17,739 nt of DNA from Chloroflexota bacterium (GCA_023406965.1 JAEXTI010000260.1:1-17739), one strand, 5' to 3'. Shown: positions 7,158 to 17,616, numbered from the stretch's first letter. Numbers and translations are program-made. Notes: a model not told the origin generated them from the letters alone.

Positions 7158-7649
7158 TCAGTCGGTCGGATCTTTCATCTCGGGCACCGAGCGGGTGAAC
7201 ATCCCCGGCGGGGTTTGTTGCGGCGTGGTTTGAACGCCTTCGGGCACCGGCTCGAGCAGCAGTTCCTTTGGATAAATGGCGCTGGCGCGATCGGTATAGG
7301 ACAGCTCGTAGTTGTCGCCCAACACAATGGCTTCGGTCGGGCAGGCATCTTCGCAGAAACCGCAGAAGATGCAGCGCAGGAAGTTGATCTCGTAGGTGCT
7401 GGCGTAGCGCTCACCGGGCGAATAGCGTTCTTCGTCAGTGTTCTCGGAAGATTCCACAAAGATGGCATCCGCCGGGCAGGCCGCGGCGCATAACGCGCAG
7501 CCGATGCACTTTTCCAGACCATTCTCATAGCGCTTGAGCGTGTGCCGCCCCTTGAAGCGCGGCCTCACGGGGCGCTTCTGCTCCGGGTAGCTCACGGTGA
7601 CCGGCTTGCCGACCAATTCTTTGAGCGTTACAAACAATCCTTTGAGCAT
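7158..7649 (-). CDS. nuoI: NADH-quinone oxidoreductase subunit I (two [4Fe-4S] clusters)
   Basis: NuoI carries clusters N6a and N6b, which pass electrons from NuoG to the N2 cluster in NuoB. The 163-residue protein has two CxxCxxCxxxCP motifs: Cys48/51/54/58 and Cys93/96/99/103. Each ferredoxin-like half contributes its fourth Cys to the other cluster. The N-terminal helix (MLKGLFVTLKELVGKPVTVSYP) contacts the membrane arm. The C-terminal tail after residue 130 is rich in Pro and Thr, of unknown role and probably disordered. GGGAGG precedes ATG 7649, and the gene starts 18 nt after nuoH. All cluster ligands are intact. Confidence 0.97.
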   Translation of the reverse strand: MLKGLFVTLKELVGKPVTVSYPEQKRPVRPRFKGRHTLKRYENGLEKCIGCALCAAACPADAIFVESSENTDEERYSPGERYASTYEINFLRCIFCGFCEDACPTEAIVLGDNYELSYTDRASAIYPKELLLEPVPEGVQTTPQQTPPGMFTRSVPEMKDPTD

Positions 7650-7667
7650 TGCGATCCTCCCGTCTGG

Positions 7668-8681
7668 TTACACCAGTAAAATCACCACAGCCGTCACCAG
7701 CACGCTGAGCAGCGCCAGGGGGAAGAGGATCTTCCAGCCAAACGCCATCAAGCGGTCGTAGCGAATGCGCGGCAGGGTGGAGCGAATCCACACGATAATG
7801 AACAACATCACCACCGTCTTGGCTAACATCACCACCGGTCCCATGTAGGGGCCGATCACGGGGATTTGATCGACAAAGGGGAAGTGATGCCCGCCCAGGA
7901 ACAGGGTGACAAAGATGACCGAAACTGCGATCATCTTGATGTATTCGGCCATGAAGAATAACGCGAACTTCATTCCAGAATACTCGGAGTGGTAGCCCGC
8001 GGTGAGTTCCTGTTCAGCTTCGGGCATATCGAAGGGGGCGCGGTTGACCTCGGCCAGCATGGTGATGAATAAAATCACCGCGGCGCCGGGCTGCATGAAG
8101 ATGTACCACAGGGTTTCTTTTTGGTGCTGGACGATATCCACGAGACTCATCGAGCCGGAGAGCAGCACCGGCACGATGAAACAGAAGCCCATGGCGATTT
8201 CATAGCTGATCATCTGGGCCGTCGAGCGCAGCCCGCCCATGGTGGCGTATTTGTTGTTCGACGACCATCCCGCCAGGGTGATGCCATAGACAGAAATCGA
8301 AGTCACCGCCATGATGTAGAGGATGCCCACATTGACATCCGCCACATAGGAATTGACCATCTTGCCAAACAGGTTGATCGGCTCGCCGAAGGGCACCACC
8401 GCCAGCACAATGAGCGAGGGAATCACGGTGATGATGGGCGCCAGCACGAACAGCACTTTGTCGGCGTAACTGGGGATCAACTCTTCCTTGAAGATCAGCT
8501 TGAAGGCGTCTGCCACCGGCTGGAATAGGCCAAACGGCCCGGCCCGGTTGGGGCCCAAGCGCACCTGGAAGCGAGCCAGCACGCGCCGCTCGAACAGGGT
8601 CAGGTAGGCAAAACCGGCGGTCAAGAAGAGCAAGACACAAACGCCTTTCCACAACGCTTCGAGTATCACTTCACCAATCAT
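7668..8681 (-). CDS. nuoH: NADH-quinone oxidoreductase subunit H
   Basis: NuoH is the membrane subunit that, with NuoB and NuoD, forms the quinone chamber and starts the proton path. The 337-residue protein has about eight helices. Signatures include [21 protein letters not shown] at 31-51, and EVNRAPFD at 211-218 followed by the acidic loop [17 protein letters not shown] at 220-236, which lies near the quinone cavity. ATG 8681 is preceded by GAGG, and the nuoG stop codon lies in the 5-nt spacer, leaving a 2-nt intergenic gap. This indicates tight translational coupling to nuoG. Length and motifs are normal. Confidence 0.97.
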   Translation of the reverse strand: MIGEVILEALWKGVCVLLFLTAGFAYLTLFERRVLARFQVRLGPNRAGPFGLFQPVADAFKLIFKEELIPSYADKVLFVLAPIITVIPSLIVLAVVPFGEPINLFGKMVNSYVADVNVGILYIMAVTSISVYGITLAGWSSNNKYATMGGLRSTAQMISYEIAMGFCFIVPVLLSGSMSLVDIVQHQKETLWYIFMQPGAAVILFITMLAEVNRAPFDMPEAEQELTAGYHSEYSGMKFALFFMAEYIKMIAVSVIFVTLFLGGHHFPFVDQIPVIGPYMGPVVMLAKTVVMLFIIVWIRSTLPRIRYDRLMAFGWKILFPLALLSVLVTAVVILLV

Positions 8682-8683
8682 GC

Positions 8684-11115
8684 TTACCTCGCCGTTTCCG
8701 CAACGCGGTGGAGTTTGACCGCCCGGGGGGCGGAGAAGGGAACGCCCGTGCTGCGCGGGACCAGCCCCACGCCAACCGGAACAGAAGCATCCAGGACAAG
8801 CGCCAGGGTGACATCGTCCACGGCCACCTGCGCGCCCGCCTCCAGGCCCAGCTTTGCAGCGGTATCGGGATGCAAGCTCAAGGTGGGGTTGGCCCGGCGC
8901 TGATCGAGCAGCCTGGAATGCTTGACGGTCTGCCCGCTGTCATACAGGCGCGTGACGGGCACCAGCCAGACTTCTTGCTCGCCCAACCGGGGCGTAGCTG
9001 CGGCGCGGGGTTGCTCTGCTGCGCCGCCCTGCCAACCCGCCGCCGGGAGCTGCACACCCAGGCCCAGCTTGTTATCGTAGGAGGTGCCGCCGTAGTACAG
9101 GTCGGCGCGGCCCACCTGCGGCCACTGCTCCACTCTTTTGGCCAGGGCTTGATAGGTGAGACCGTTGAAAGCCTTGACCTCGGCGGCCAGCTTGGTGAAC
9201 AGCAGCGACGCCGCGCGCCCTTCCACGGGCACATCGATCAAAGCGCCCACCTGGGCAATGGCCTCAAAGTCAGGGCGAGTGCCCACGGGCGGGTAAATGA
9301 CCGGGTAGAAGCGCTGCACACGGCGCTCACCAGACACGTAGGTACCTTCGCGCTCCACATTGGCCTGGACGGGCAGCACCACAGCGGCCCGGGCAGCGGT
9401 CTCAGTAAGGAACAGCTCCTGCACCACCACGAATCCGGCCTTGTCCAGCGCGGCAGCCAGGGCGGGGTCGTCCCCAGCGGGGTCGGCAGCGGCAATATAA
9501 ACCGCGCCCGCCTCAGCCAACTCGGCGGCCAAATCGGGGCTGGGACGGAAGCCTAACTCCCAGGCGCCCTGAGCGTTGGCATTGGCCCACACCCCCACCA
9601 GGCCGTTGTTGGCGCGCCCGGTATGGTTGGTCTTGACCAGCAGTTCGGCACAGGCTTGCGCCAAAGCGCTGGAACCGGCCAGGCCTAACCCCTCGTTGCC
9701 GTAGAAGATGATGGCATTCTCGGCGTTGGCAAAAGCCGGGGCGGCGCCGGCCAGGAAGGATCGGAGCACAGCGGTTTCTTCGCCGTAACGGTAGCGAATG
9801 ACCTGGGCTGCATATTCATCCAAACGGGTGGGGCGCGCCCCGGCCACGATCAAATGCGCGCCGCGTTTGGCCGCGGCTTTGAGGCGCAGCCACCAGATGG
9901 GGGCTTCTTCGTGCAAATCGGAAGCAATGACCAGCACAACGCTGCCCTTGCCCAAATCGCCCAGGTTGCTGTCCGGCCCCAATCCAACTTGCGCGACACA
10001 ATCGCCGCCGCCGTGGTGGGTATACAGCACGGGCTTACCCAGCTTGCCCAGGGCAAACAAATCTTCATTGGGCAGGCGACCGCCCGCCAGCGCCAGAACC
10101 TGCCCCGCGCCGCGCAAACCTTCGGCAGCAGCGCGCAGGGCTTCGTCCCATTCTACTTCCACCAACTGCCCGCCTTTGCGCACCAGGGGCTTGCTCAGAC
10201 GCTCCGGGCTTTCGGCGTAGTGGTAGGCAAAGCGGCCCTTGTCACACATCCAAATCTCGTTGACCTGCTCGTTCTGGCGGGGCATGGCGCGCTTGATGAC
10301 CAGTTTGCCGCCCGAGGCCGCCTCGCGGCGCACGTTGTAGGTCATGTTGCAGCCCACCGGGCAGTGCGAGCACAGCGAAGCGGCGGGTTTCTGCTCCCAG
10401 GGGCGCGCTCCAAAGCGGAAGTCCGCCGTGGTCAGCGCGCCCACCGGGCAAATGTCGGTAGTGTTGCCGGAGAAGTACGAGTCGAAGCCCGGCTCGGAGT
10501 GGGTGACGATTTCCAGGGCACGCCCGCGATGATTGAAACCAATGACCGGATCGCCGGCGATATCGGACTGGAAGCGCACGCAGCGGGCGCATTGAATGCA
10601 GCGCTCGCGGTCCAGGATGATCAGCTCGCCCAAGGGAACGTGCTTGGCCAGCTTCATCTTTTCGTCGATCAAGAAGCGGCTCTCTCCAGGCCCGTGGGCC
10701 ATAGTCAGGTTCTGCAGGGGGCATTCGCCGCCCTTATCGCAGATGGGGCAGTCGAGGGGATGAGAAGTGAGAATGAACTCGATTATCTCGCGGCGGCCGT
10801 CCACGGCCTTGACCGAGTCGGTGACCACCGCCATTCCTTCTGAGACAGGCGTGGTGCAGCTTGTCTCCAGCTTGGGGCCAAACTGCATCTTGGGCTTGCC
10901 GTTCTCATCCATCACAACCTGGCCCGTGGCGCGGTCGATGACCGGGCGTCCAATTTCCACCAGGCACATGCGGCACATGCCCACCGGCTCCATCTTTGGG
11001 TGATAGCAGAACACCGGGATGTCGATGCCGACCCGTTTGGCCGCATCCACCACCAGGGTTCCCGCCGGAACAGTCACGCTCTTTCCATTAATCGTCAGGG
11101 TTACTTCTTTTGCCA

Positions 11116-11116
<1 letters not shown>
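8684..11116 (-). CDS. nuoG: NADH-quinone oxidoreductase subunit G (Fe-S / molybdopterin-oxidoreductase-like)
   Basis: NuoG is the large electron-input subunit of complex I. The 810-residue protein begins with a [2Fe-2S] ferredoxin domain (N1b: Cys37, 48, 51, 87). The N5 site follows (His119, Cys123, 126, 132), then N4 (Cys173, 176, 179, 223). The off-pathway N7 site (Cys249, 252, 256, 291), present in E. coli and Thermus but lost from mitochondria, is retained. The rest is a molybdopterin-oxidoreductase-like domain with an expected structural role. A loop of roughly 20 residues (about 58-80) separates the third and fourth N1b cysteines, as in Thermus Nqo3. The ATG overlaps the nuoF stop by one base (TAATG), with GAGGG upstream. 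The C-terminal half is Ala-rich and less conserved. A formate dehydrogenase alpha subunit is ruled out by context. Confidence 0.95.
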
Positions 11117-12383
<1,267 letters not shown>

Positions 12384-12387
<4 letters not shown>

Positions 12388-12902
12388 TTGGCCTCCTTCT
12401 CCTGCGCCACTCGCGCGCGGACCTCGTCCATCCAGGCCAGGGTCAGTTCCACGGTCTGGTCTTCGTGGTAGGCGATATCGCCATCTCCCTGCACCTGGAA
12501 CATGGGCGCGCGGTGACAGGCTGCCAGGCATTTGACCGCCTCCACCGTGAACAGCCCGTCGGGAGTGGTGCCGCCCTCTTCAATCTCCAGCCGCTCGCAC
12601 AGTTCATGCAGGAAGCGGTCGGCTCCTCGCAGCGCGCAGGGCAGGTCGGTACACACCTGAATGCGGTAGCGACCGGCAGGCTGGTCGTAATAAAGGGTGT
12701 AGAAACCCACAATCGAGGAAACCTCGGTGGTGGAAATCTCCACGATTTCAGCAATATCTTCCAGCGCTTGCTTCGCGACGTAGCCTTCGGCGCGCTGGGC
12801 CAGATACAACAGCGGCATCACCGCCGAGCGCTTATACTCCGGCGGATATTTAGCCAGGATGCGCTGCACTTCAGCGGAGTAGTGGTTGAGGAGTTGGTTC
12901 AC
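12384..12902 (-). CDS. nuoE: NADH-quinone oxidoreductase subunit E ([2Fe-2S] thioredoxin-like)
   Basis: NuoE carries the N1a [2Fe-2S] cluster beside the flavin. The 172-residue protein has a helical N-terminal bundle followed by a thioredoxin-like domain. The four ligands are Cys84 and Cys89 (VCTDLPCALRG) and Cys125 and Cys129 (KCLAACHRAP), with the normal x4, x35, x3 spacing. The start codon is GTG 12902, overlapping the nuoD stop as GTGA. A GGGAG lies about 11 nt upstream, so initiation probably depends on coupling to nuoD. The next in-frame ATG (residue 29) would cut into the conserved YPPEYKRSAVMPLLYLAQ region, so the GTG is preferred. Confidence 0.95.
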
Positions 12903-14128
12903 CGGTCAGCATCTCCCAGGACAATGTCGATACTTCCAATCGCGGCGACCACGTCGGCCACGAAATACCCACGAGTGATCAGGGGCATAATCTGTAAGTT
13001 GGCAAAGGTAGGGGTGCGGTAATGCACCCGGTAAGGCTTGGCCGAGCCGTCACTTTCCATGAACACGCCCAACTCACCGCGCGGCGACTCGACCGCCGCG
13101 TACACGCTGCCCACGGGGGGCGTGAAGCCCTCGGTCCACAGCTTGAAGTGGTGGATGAGCGCTTCCATACTCACGCCCAGCTCGGAGCGCGGCGGGGGCA
13201 CATACTTGCGGTTGTTGCTGCGCACGGGGCCGGCGGGTAGTTTGTTCATCGCCTGGCGAATGATCTTCAGCGATTCGCGCATCTCATCTACGCGCACCGC
13301 GTAGCGAGCGTAGATGTCGCCCTCGGTGCGGGTGGGGATGTTGAAGTCGTACTGCTCGTAGCCTGAATAAGGCAGGGCCTTGCGCAAATCGTAAGCCATG
13401 CCGCCGGCGCGCAGCACCGGCCCGGTGATGCCCCAGCGCACCGCTTCTTCGCTCTTGATTACCGAGATGCCCTTGGTGCGATCGATGAACAGCTCATTGT
13501 GGTCAAGCAAGTCCTGATATTCATCGATCTGGCTGGGCATGTGATCAATGAACTTGTAGACAGTCTCTTCAAAATCCACCGGCACATCGCGCCACAATCC
13601 GCCCGGGCGCAAGTAAGTGGTCATCATGCGCTGACCCGAGACCAGCTCGAAGATGTCCAGAATTTTCTCGCGCTCGCGCATGGTATAGAGAAACACCGAC
13701 ATGGCAGCCAGATCGAGGGCCGAGGTGCCCAACCAGATGAGGTGCGAACCAAGGCGGGTGAGTTCAGCCAAAATCACGCGGATGGCCTGGGCGCGCGGGG
13801 GCACGTCCAGATCGCAGAGTTTTTCGACCGCCATGCAGTACACCAGATTGTTGCCGATGGGATGGAGGTAATCCAGCCGGTCGGTCATCACCTCGGCTTG
13901 CTGGTAATTCTTGGCTTCCATGTTCTTTTCCACGCCGGTGTGCAGGAAGCCGATATCGGGGATGCAACTGACGACGATTTCGCCGTCCAGTTCCAGCAGC
14001 AAGCGCAGCACACCGTGGGTGCTGGGATGTTGCGGGCCCATGTTCAGCAGCATGGTTTCGCCCTGCGCGGCGCGTTCCGAAACCAGGTGCTTCAACTCAT
14101 CTACTGTGACTTCACGAATGTCGGTCAT
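12899..14128 (-). CDS. nuoD: NADH-quinone oxidoreductase subunit D (49-kDa type)
   Basis: NuoD forms the quinone-binding pocket with NuoB at the base of the peripheral arm and derives from the [NiFe] hydrogenase large subunit. At 409 residues it matches the length of Thermus Nqo4. The quinone-headgroup residues fall at the same numbers: His38 in GPQHPSTHG and Tyr87 in DRLDYLHP. Other signatures are GFLHTGVEKNMEAKNY at 60-75, the segment RSELGVSMEALIHHFKLWTEG, and the C-terminal DIVLGDADR. The hydrogenase NiFe cysteines are absent, as expected. AAGGAG overlapping the nuoC stop precedes ATG 14128. It is a separate gene, not the fused NuoCD of enterobacteria. Confidence 0.97.
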   Translation of the reverse strand: MTDIREVTVDELKHLVSERAAQGETMLLNMGPQHPSTHGVLRLLLELDGEIVVSCIPDIGFLHTGVEKNMEAKNYQQAEVMTDRLDYLHPIGNNLVYCMAVEKLCDLDVPPRAQAIRVILAELTRLGSHLIWLGTSALDLAAMSVFLYTMREREKILDIFELVSGQRMMTTYLRPGGLWRDVPVDFEETVYKFIDHMPSQIDEYQDLLDHNELFIDRTKGISVIKSEEAVRWGITGPVLRAGGMAYDLRKALPYSGYEQYDFNIPTRTEGDIYARYAVRVDEMRESLKIIRQAMNKLPAGPVRSNNRKYVPPPRSELGVSMEALIHHFKLWTEGFTPPVGSVYAAVESPRGELGVFMESDGSAKPYRVHYRTPTFANLQIMPLITRGYFVADVVAAIGSIDIVLGDADR

Positions 14129-14137
14129 AGAGTTGTG

Positions 14138-14650
14138 TTACTCCTTGGGATGCGGTTTGCGCACGCTGACGGTATCGTAGTTGAAAGTGAACTGCACTTC
14201 TTCGTACCCCAGCGGGAAATCTTTACGCAGGGGGTGGCCCTGCCAGTCGGCGGGCATGACGATGCGGCGCATGTCGGAATGCCCTGTGAAGGTGACCCCA
14301 AACATATCGAACACCTCGCGCTCATACCAGTTGGCGCTGGGATAGACGCCTTCGGAGGTGGGCACGCTGGGGGCGTTGCCATCCAACGGCACGCGCAAGC
14401 ACAACACCAGGCCCTGGCTGAGCGAGCGAACGTGATAAACCACGTGAAAACGCGGCGCTTCCTGCGGGTAATAATCCACCGCGGTGACGTCCACCAGTTG
14501 TTCAAAAGAAAACTCGTCGCGCAAGGTTTGCAACAGGCCGGTCAGTTTCTCCGCCGAGACGATCAGTCTGATTTCGCCGCGGAATTCTTGCGCCTCACAG
14601 CCAAAACGTTCTGTTAAAGCGGTTACGATGGGGGAGAGTTTTTCGTCCAT
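14138..14650 (-). CDS. nuoC: NADH-quinone oxidoreductase subunit C (30-kDa type)
   Basis: NuoC is a cofactor-free peripheral-arm subunit packed against NuoD and NuoI. The 170-residue protein carries the family signature YEREVFDMFGVTFTGHSDMRR and the following PADWQGHPLRKDFPLGYEE near the C-terminus, preceded by the alpha/beta domain with FHVVYHVRSLSQG. AAGGAG lies 4 nt before ATG 14650, immediately after the nuoB stop (9-nt gap). nuoD begins 9 nt downstream. No fusion, truncation or unusual insertion is seen. Confidence 0.96.
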   Translation of the reverse strand: MDEKLSPIVTALTERFGCEAQEFRGEIRLIVSAEKLTGLLQTLRDEFSFEQLVDVTAVDYYPQEAPRFHVVYHVRSLSQGLVLCLRVPLDGNAPSVPTSEGVYPSANWYEREVFDMFGVTFTGHSDMRRIVMPADWQGHPLRKDFPLGYEEVQFTFNYDTVSVRKPHPKE

Positions 14651-14659
14651 GCCGCTCCT

Positions 14660-15142
14660 TTACGCCCACTTGCTCAGTTTCTCGTGATTGACCTTGTCGT
14701 GCAGGGTCAACACGCCGTGGATGAGGCCTTCGGGGCGCGGGGGACAGCCGGCGACATACACATCCACCGGGACGATCTCATCCACGCCCTGGAAAATGGC
14801 ATAGTTATTGAAGACACCTCCACAGGAAGCGCAGTCGCCCATGGCGATGACCCACTTGGGATAAGGCATTTGATCGTACAGGCGGCGCAGCACGGGGCCC
14901 ATCTTGCGGCTCACCCGCCCCGCCACAATCATTAGATCCGACTGGCGCGGGCTGGCGCGCATGAGTTCCATACCAAAGCGGCTCATGTCGTAGTTGGCAG
15001 CCTGGGCAGCCATCATTTCAATGGCGCAACAGGCCAGGCCAAACAACATGGGCCACATGGCATTGGTGCGCGACCAGTTTACCAGTTGCTCCAACCGGGT
15101 GGTAACGACCCCCATATTGCCAAGTTTCTGTTCTACTCCCAT
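14660..15142 (-). CDS. nuoB: NADH-quinone oxidoreductase subunit B (cluster N2)
   Basis: NuoB binds N2, the last [4Fe-4S] cluster, which reduces quinone. The 160-residue protein has the tandem Cys38-Cys39 ([11 protein letters not shown]), Cys104 ([10 protein letters not shown]) and Cys133 (VAGCPPRPE), the four N2 ligands with the same spacing as in Thermus Nqo6. Arg62 and neighbouring residues in [17 protein letters not shown] are also conserved. ATG 15142 is chosen because AAGGAG lies 7 nt upstream; the upstream in-frame GTG at 15163 has no comparable site. This start overlaps the end of nuoA by 10 nt. All ligands are intact. Confidence 0.97.
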   Translation of the reverse strand: MGVEQKLGNMGVVTTRLEQLVNWSRTNAMWPMLFGLACCAIEMMAAQAANYDMSRFGMELMRASPRQSDLMIVAGRVSRKMGPVLRRLYDQMPYPKWVIAMGDCASCGGVFNNYAIFQGVDEIVPVDVYVAGCPPRPEGLIHGVLTLHDKVNHEKLSKWA

Positions 15143-15489
15143 TCCAGCGCTCCTTTTTTCCACGCATATAAGTGAGCTACCTCTAAGACAACCACAAACG
15201 CCATCATGAGCGCGAAGCCCTGCCAGCCTAAGTCGCGGAAGGTAACTGCCCAGGGCATGAAGAACACCACTTCGATATCGAATAGAATGAATAAGACGGC
15301 GATCAAGTAATATCGGACCGTCATCCGGCGCGTACCGGGGCCATAGGGCACCATGCCGGATTCATAAGGAAGCGCTTTTTTGGGTGTGGGGCGGCGCGGG
15401 CCAAAGGAATGTCCAATGACCACCACCAGCACTGCCAGCACAACCGCAAGGAGAATAATCACGACCAGGGGGATGTATGGCGCGAGCAT
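15133..15489 (-). CDS. nuoA: NADH-quinone oxidoreductase subunit A
   Basis: NuoA is a small three-helix membrane subunit at the junction of the two arms; its first loop touches the quinone cavity. The 118-residue protein has the loop signature [13 protein letters not shown], and [12 protein letters not shown] in the second helix with the conserved Asp and Glu. The loop carries Ser where mitochondrial ND3 has its regulatory Cys. I chose ATG 15489 because GGAAGG lies upstream and the family begins at this hydrophobic stretch. The longer frame back to 15609 would add 40 polar residues and run through the promoter. It is the first gene of the operon. Confidence 0.95.
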   Translation of the reverse strand: MLAPYIPLVVIILLAVVLAVLVVVIGHSFGPRRPTPKKALPYESGMVPYGPGTRRMTVRYYLIAVLFILFDIEVVFFMPWAVTFRDLGWQGFALMMAFVVVLEVAHLYAWKKGALEWE

Positions 15490-15535
15490 ATCAAATCCTT
15501 CCAAATTTATCTTATTTCTCTTGCTAGTCCGATTA

Positions 15536-15565
15536 AGTATATCATAAGCCGGTAGTTGGTGGCAA
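15536..15565 (-). promoter_or_regulatory. Sigma70-type promoter of the nuo operon
   Basis: On the minus strand a -35 TTGCCA (15565-15560) and a -10 TATACT (15541-15536) are separated by 18 bp. The -10 is preceded by TGA, an extended -10. Each hexamer matches 5 of 6 consensus bases. Predicted transcription start is near 15529, giving a leader of about 40 nt before nuoA. No operator or riboswitch is recognised in the leader, which is AT-rich. Confidence 0.7.
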
Positions 15566-15658
15566 ATTTCACAATGCGTCGCCAGGGATCGACTCGCGTT
15601 TAGAGGCACCTAACACGGCAATCCTCAGAGAGCATTCATAGTGTGATGCCCACCGGTT

Positions 15659-17536
15659 CTATGGAAGCAGAATCTCGTAGATCCACACGCCTCCTTCGCT
15701 GTAAATGACCCGCAAGCGCGGGCAGTCGGCTAACATATCCGGCTGCAACGTCCCGCGCCCCTGGCGCAAGTACACATGGGTCAGGCCTGCCTCGCGCACC
15801 ATCTGCCAGAAATCGGGCGTGCAGCCTTCGAGTTGGGCCGTCTTTGCGGCCCAAGCGTTTATTTGAGTATACTCTTCTTCGTCCGTCCACATATATGAAA
15901 TTGGGGGTAGCAAAGCCCCGCGGCCCGTGTAGGGGATGATCCACGCGCCGCCGTCCACCCCGCGATAGGCGCCGCTCTGCCAGTGCGCAGTATTGATATA
16001 GAATTTACCGGTCGCGGGCACGTTCTGCGTTACCCAATCCAGGGCGGCGCGGTCAATTTTGTCGGCAATCAAGGTAACCGGGTTGAGCACACTGCACGAC
16101 TCACGCAAGCCCCAGCCCACCAGCAGTCCCGCCACCAGCAACAGCGCGCCCCAGCCCGCCCAGCGGCCCCAGCGCCGGGTAAGCGCGGCAGCGCTTTCGG
16201 CCAGCAGCCCGCCCAACCAGATGGAAGCAGGCAGAAACAGCACAATCACGTAGTGATCAGGGCGGAATGGCCCCAGGCGCAGGCCAAAGGGCAGGGCCAG
16301 CAGGAGGAGCAGCAGCGTCCAGGCGGCAAAGAGCGCTCGCGGAGCGGTGTTTTCAGCCGCGCGCTTGCGCAGCATTTCCAGCGCCAGCAGCCCCAGGCTG
16401 AAGACGAAGGCCCCTGCTGCCATGCCCATCAGGATGTGGCTGTAACGCGGGCCTAGCAGGTAGGTGAGATAAGACCAATTTGGTGCGCTTTCTCCCGGCA
16501 GGATCACATCTACCGAAGCGGACTGGTTTTGCAGAACCCGCAAGAGCCAGGGCAGGGCTGCCAGCGCTCCCAGCAGCGGGGGAGCCGCCAGGCGCAAGGA
16601 GGTGAAGCGGAGGATGGGCCTGCGGGCGCGCAGGTCGCGGAACAAGGCTTCGAGACCCAACCCCAGCAAGAACAGCGCCAGCATCACCACGGCAAGGTAA
16701 TGCGTGAGGCATAACCCGGCAGTCAGCAGTCCCAGGCGTAGCAAGCCCCCCGAGTTTTCCGGCTCGCGACGCGCGTCCAGAGCGGCAGCCATTGTTGGCA
16801 GCAGCACCACCAGCCCGGTGAGCAGGGTGAAGCGCCCCCAGGTGAGGTAATAGGCGGGCATTTGCATGACAAACGCGGTCAGCAAGGCCGCCGTCAACGA
16901 GCCGCCTCGGGGCAGGTTCAGCGAGCGCCCCAGGCGGTACACGCCCAGACCTACCAGCGCATTGATGACCTGGCCCAGCCACAGCACGGCCTGGTCGGGA
17001 ACCATGCCGCTCCAGCGGGTAAAGGCCGCCGCCACCAGGTGGAAGCCGTAATGGTAATAAAAAGGAGCGTTCAGATAAGGGAGCATCGTATCCGGCAGGC
17101 CGCCGGTTTCCATGATCTGATTTGTGACCAGGACGTGCTGGATGGAATCGACCCAGGCCGGAAAGGCCAGCGGGCGAGCCTGATAGAAGCGCCAGGCCAC
17201 CGCCCCCGCCAGCAGCGTCGCTCCCAAGAGGAGCCCTAGCGCGGCTCGCCATTCGCGGCGCAGCAAGCCGGCCAACCCGGTGGGGGAGGGTCCTCTGGCA
17301 CGCAGCAAGGCCGCCGCCAGGGCCAGCAGGGCGGCGGCATAGAAGGCCAGCCAGCCCCACACGCCCGGCGCAAAACCCAGCAGGAAGCAGACCAGCGCAA
17401 CCAGGGCGGTCAGCGAGACGCTCAGGGCCACGGAGTCAGACAGGGCGCAGAAGATGTCGCGCTTGCGTCCGTCGAGCCAGACCAGCAGGGCCAGGCCTGG
17501 GAGAATTAATACCATTGCCGCGGCGAGGTAGTTCAC
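15659..17536 (-). CDS. GT-C-like polytopic membrane protein (putative glycosyltransferase), function unassigned
   Basis: This 625-residue protein has about 10-13 hydrophobic segments over residues 1-475, then a soluble C-terminal domain of about 150 residues. The layout resembles GT-C glycosyltransferases, which transfer sugars from polyprenyl-phosphate donors outside the membrane. After an early helix the extracytoplasmic loop reads AFPAWVDSIQHVLVTNQI (124-141); Asp130 is the candidate catalytic acid. PFYYHYGFHLVAA (158-170) and RPDHYVIVLFLP (425-436) are other likely conserved spots. The C-terminal domain contains LDWVTQNVPATGKFYIN (499-515) and ends in YSEGGVWIYEI, a pattern I associate with this membrane-protein class. 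The start is GTG with no Shine-Dalgarno; ATG 17515 is the alternative. It ends 169 bp before nuoA with no clear terminator. It has no evident link to complex I. The exact family and substrate are unknown. Confidence 0.65.
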   Translation of the reverse strand: MNYLAAAMVLILPGLALLVWLDGRKRDIFCALSDSVALSVSLTALVALVCFLLGFAPGVWGWLAFYAAALLALAAALLRARGPSPTGLAGLLRREWRAALGLLLGATLLAGAVAWRFYQARPLAFPAWVDSIQHVLVTNQIMETGGLPDTMLPYLNAPFYYHYGFHLVAAAFTRWSGMVPDQAVLWLGQVINALVGLGVYRLGRSLNLPRGGSLTAALLTAFVMQMPAYYLTWGRFTLLTGLVVLLPTMAAALDARREPENSGGLLRLGLLTAGLCLTHYLAVVMLALFLLGLGLEALFRDLRARRPILRFTSLRLAAPPLLGALAALPWLLRVLQNQSASVDVILPGESAPNWSYLTYLLGPRYSHILMGMAAGAFVFSLGLLALEMLRKRAAENTAPRALFAAWTLLLLLLALPFGLRLGPFRPDHYVIVLFLPASIWLGGLLAESAAALTRRWGRWAGWGALLLVAGLLVGWGLRESCSVLNPVTLIADKIDRAALDWVTQNVPATGKFYINTAHWQSGAYRGVDGGAWIIPYTGRGALLPPISYMWTDEEEYTQINAWAAKTAQLEGCTPDFWQMVREAGLTHVYLRQGRGTLQPDMLADCPRLRVIYSEGGVWIYEILLP

Positions 17537-17542
17537 GGGTTA

Positions 17543-17548
17543 ATTATA
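17543..17548 (-). promoter_or_regulatory. -10 box (TATAAT), possible leaderless start of the GT-C-like gene
   Basis: The minus strand reads TATAAT, then TAACCC, then GTG at 17536. With the usual six-base gap, transcription would begin on the G of the start codon, giving a leaderless mRNA. The -35 position (ATATCG at 17-bp spacing) is poor. Like the -10 at 1171-1176, it is preceded by GGC. Confidence 0.45.
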
Positions 17549-17616
17549 GCCGGAGAAGCAAAAGCCGATATTCCGGTTTGTTTGTCGGGCCCTTAGATCA
17601 ATCCAATTTTCTACCC

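Noticed and set aside
9854..10843. A 329-codon plus-strand open frame antisense to nuoG
   Set aside because: Same reasoning: a composition artefact opposite a conserved Fe-S protein, with no domain seen.
12388..12531. N-terminal extension of nuoF
   Set aside because: It overlaps nuoE by 148 nt, encodes Arg/Pro-rich sequence, and a good SD precedes ATG 12387.
13499..14617. A 372-codon plus-strand open frame antisense to nuoD and nuoC
   Set aside because: It lies opposite two well-supported genes, has no recognisable domain and is rich in His, Gln and Ala as expected of a shadow frame in GC-rich DNA.
15143..15163. Alternative GTG start for nuoB
   Set aside because: No SD at that site, whereas AAGGAG lies 7 nt before ATG 15142.
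15490..15609. N-terminal extension of nuoA with two Cys
   Set aside because: It would be translated through the predicted promoter and start site, and the family starts at the first hydrophobic helix.
16353..17360. A 335-codon minus-strand open frame overlapping the GT-C-like gene
   Set aside because: It is rich in Arg, Gly and Pro and has no hydrophobic periodicity; the overlapping frame gives coherent membrane helices.
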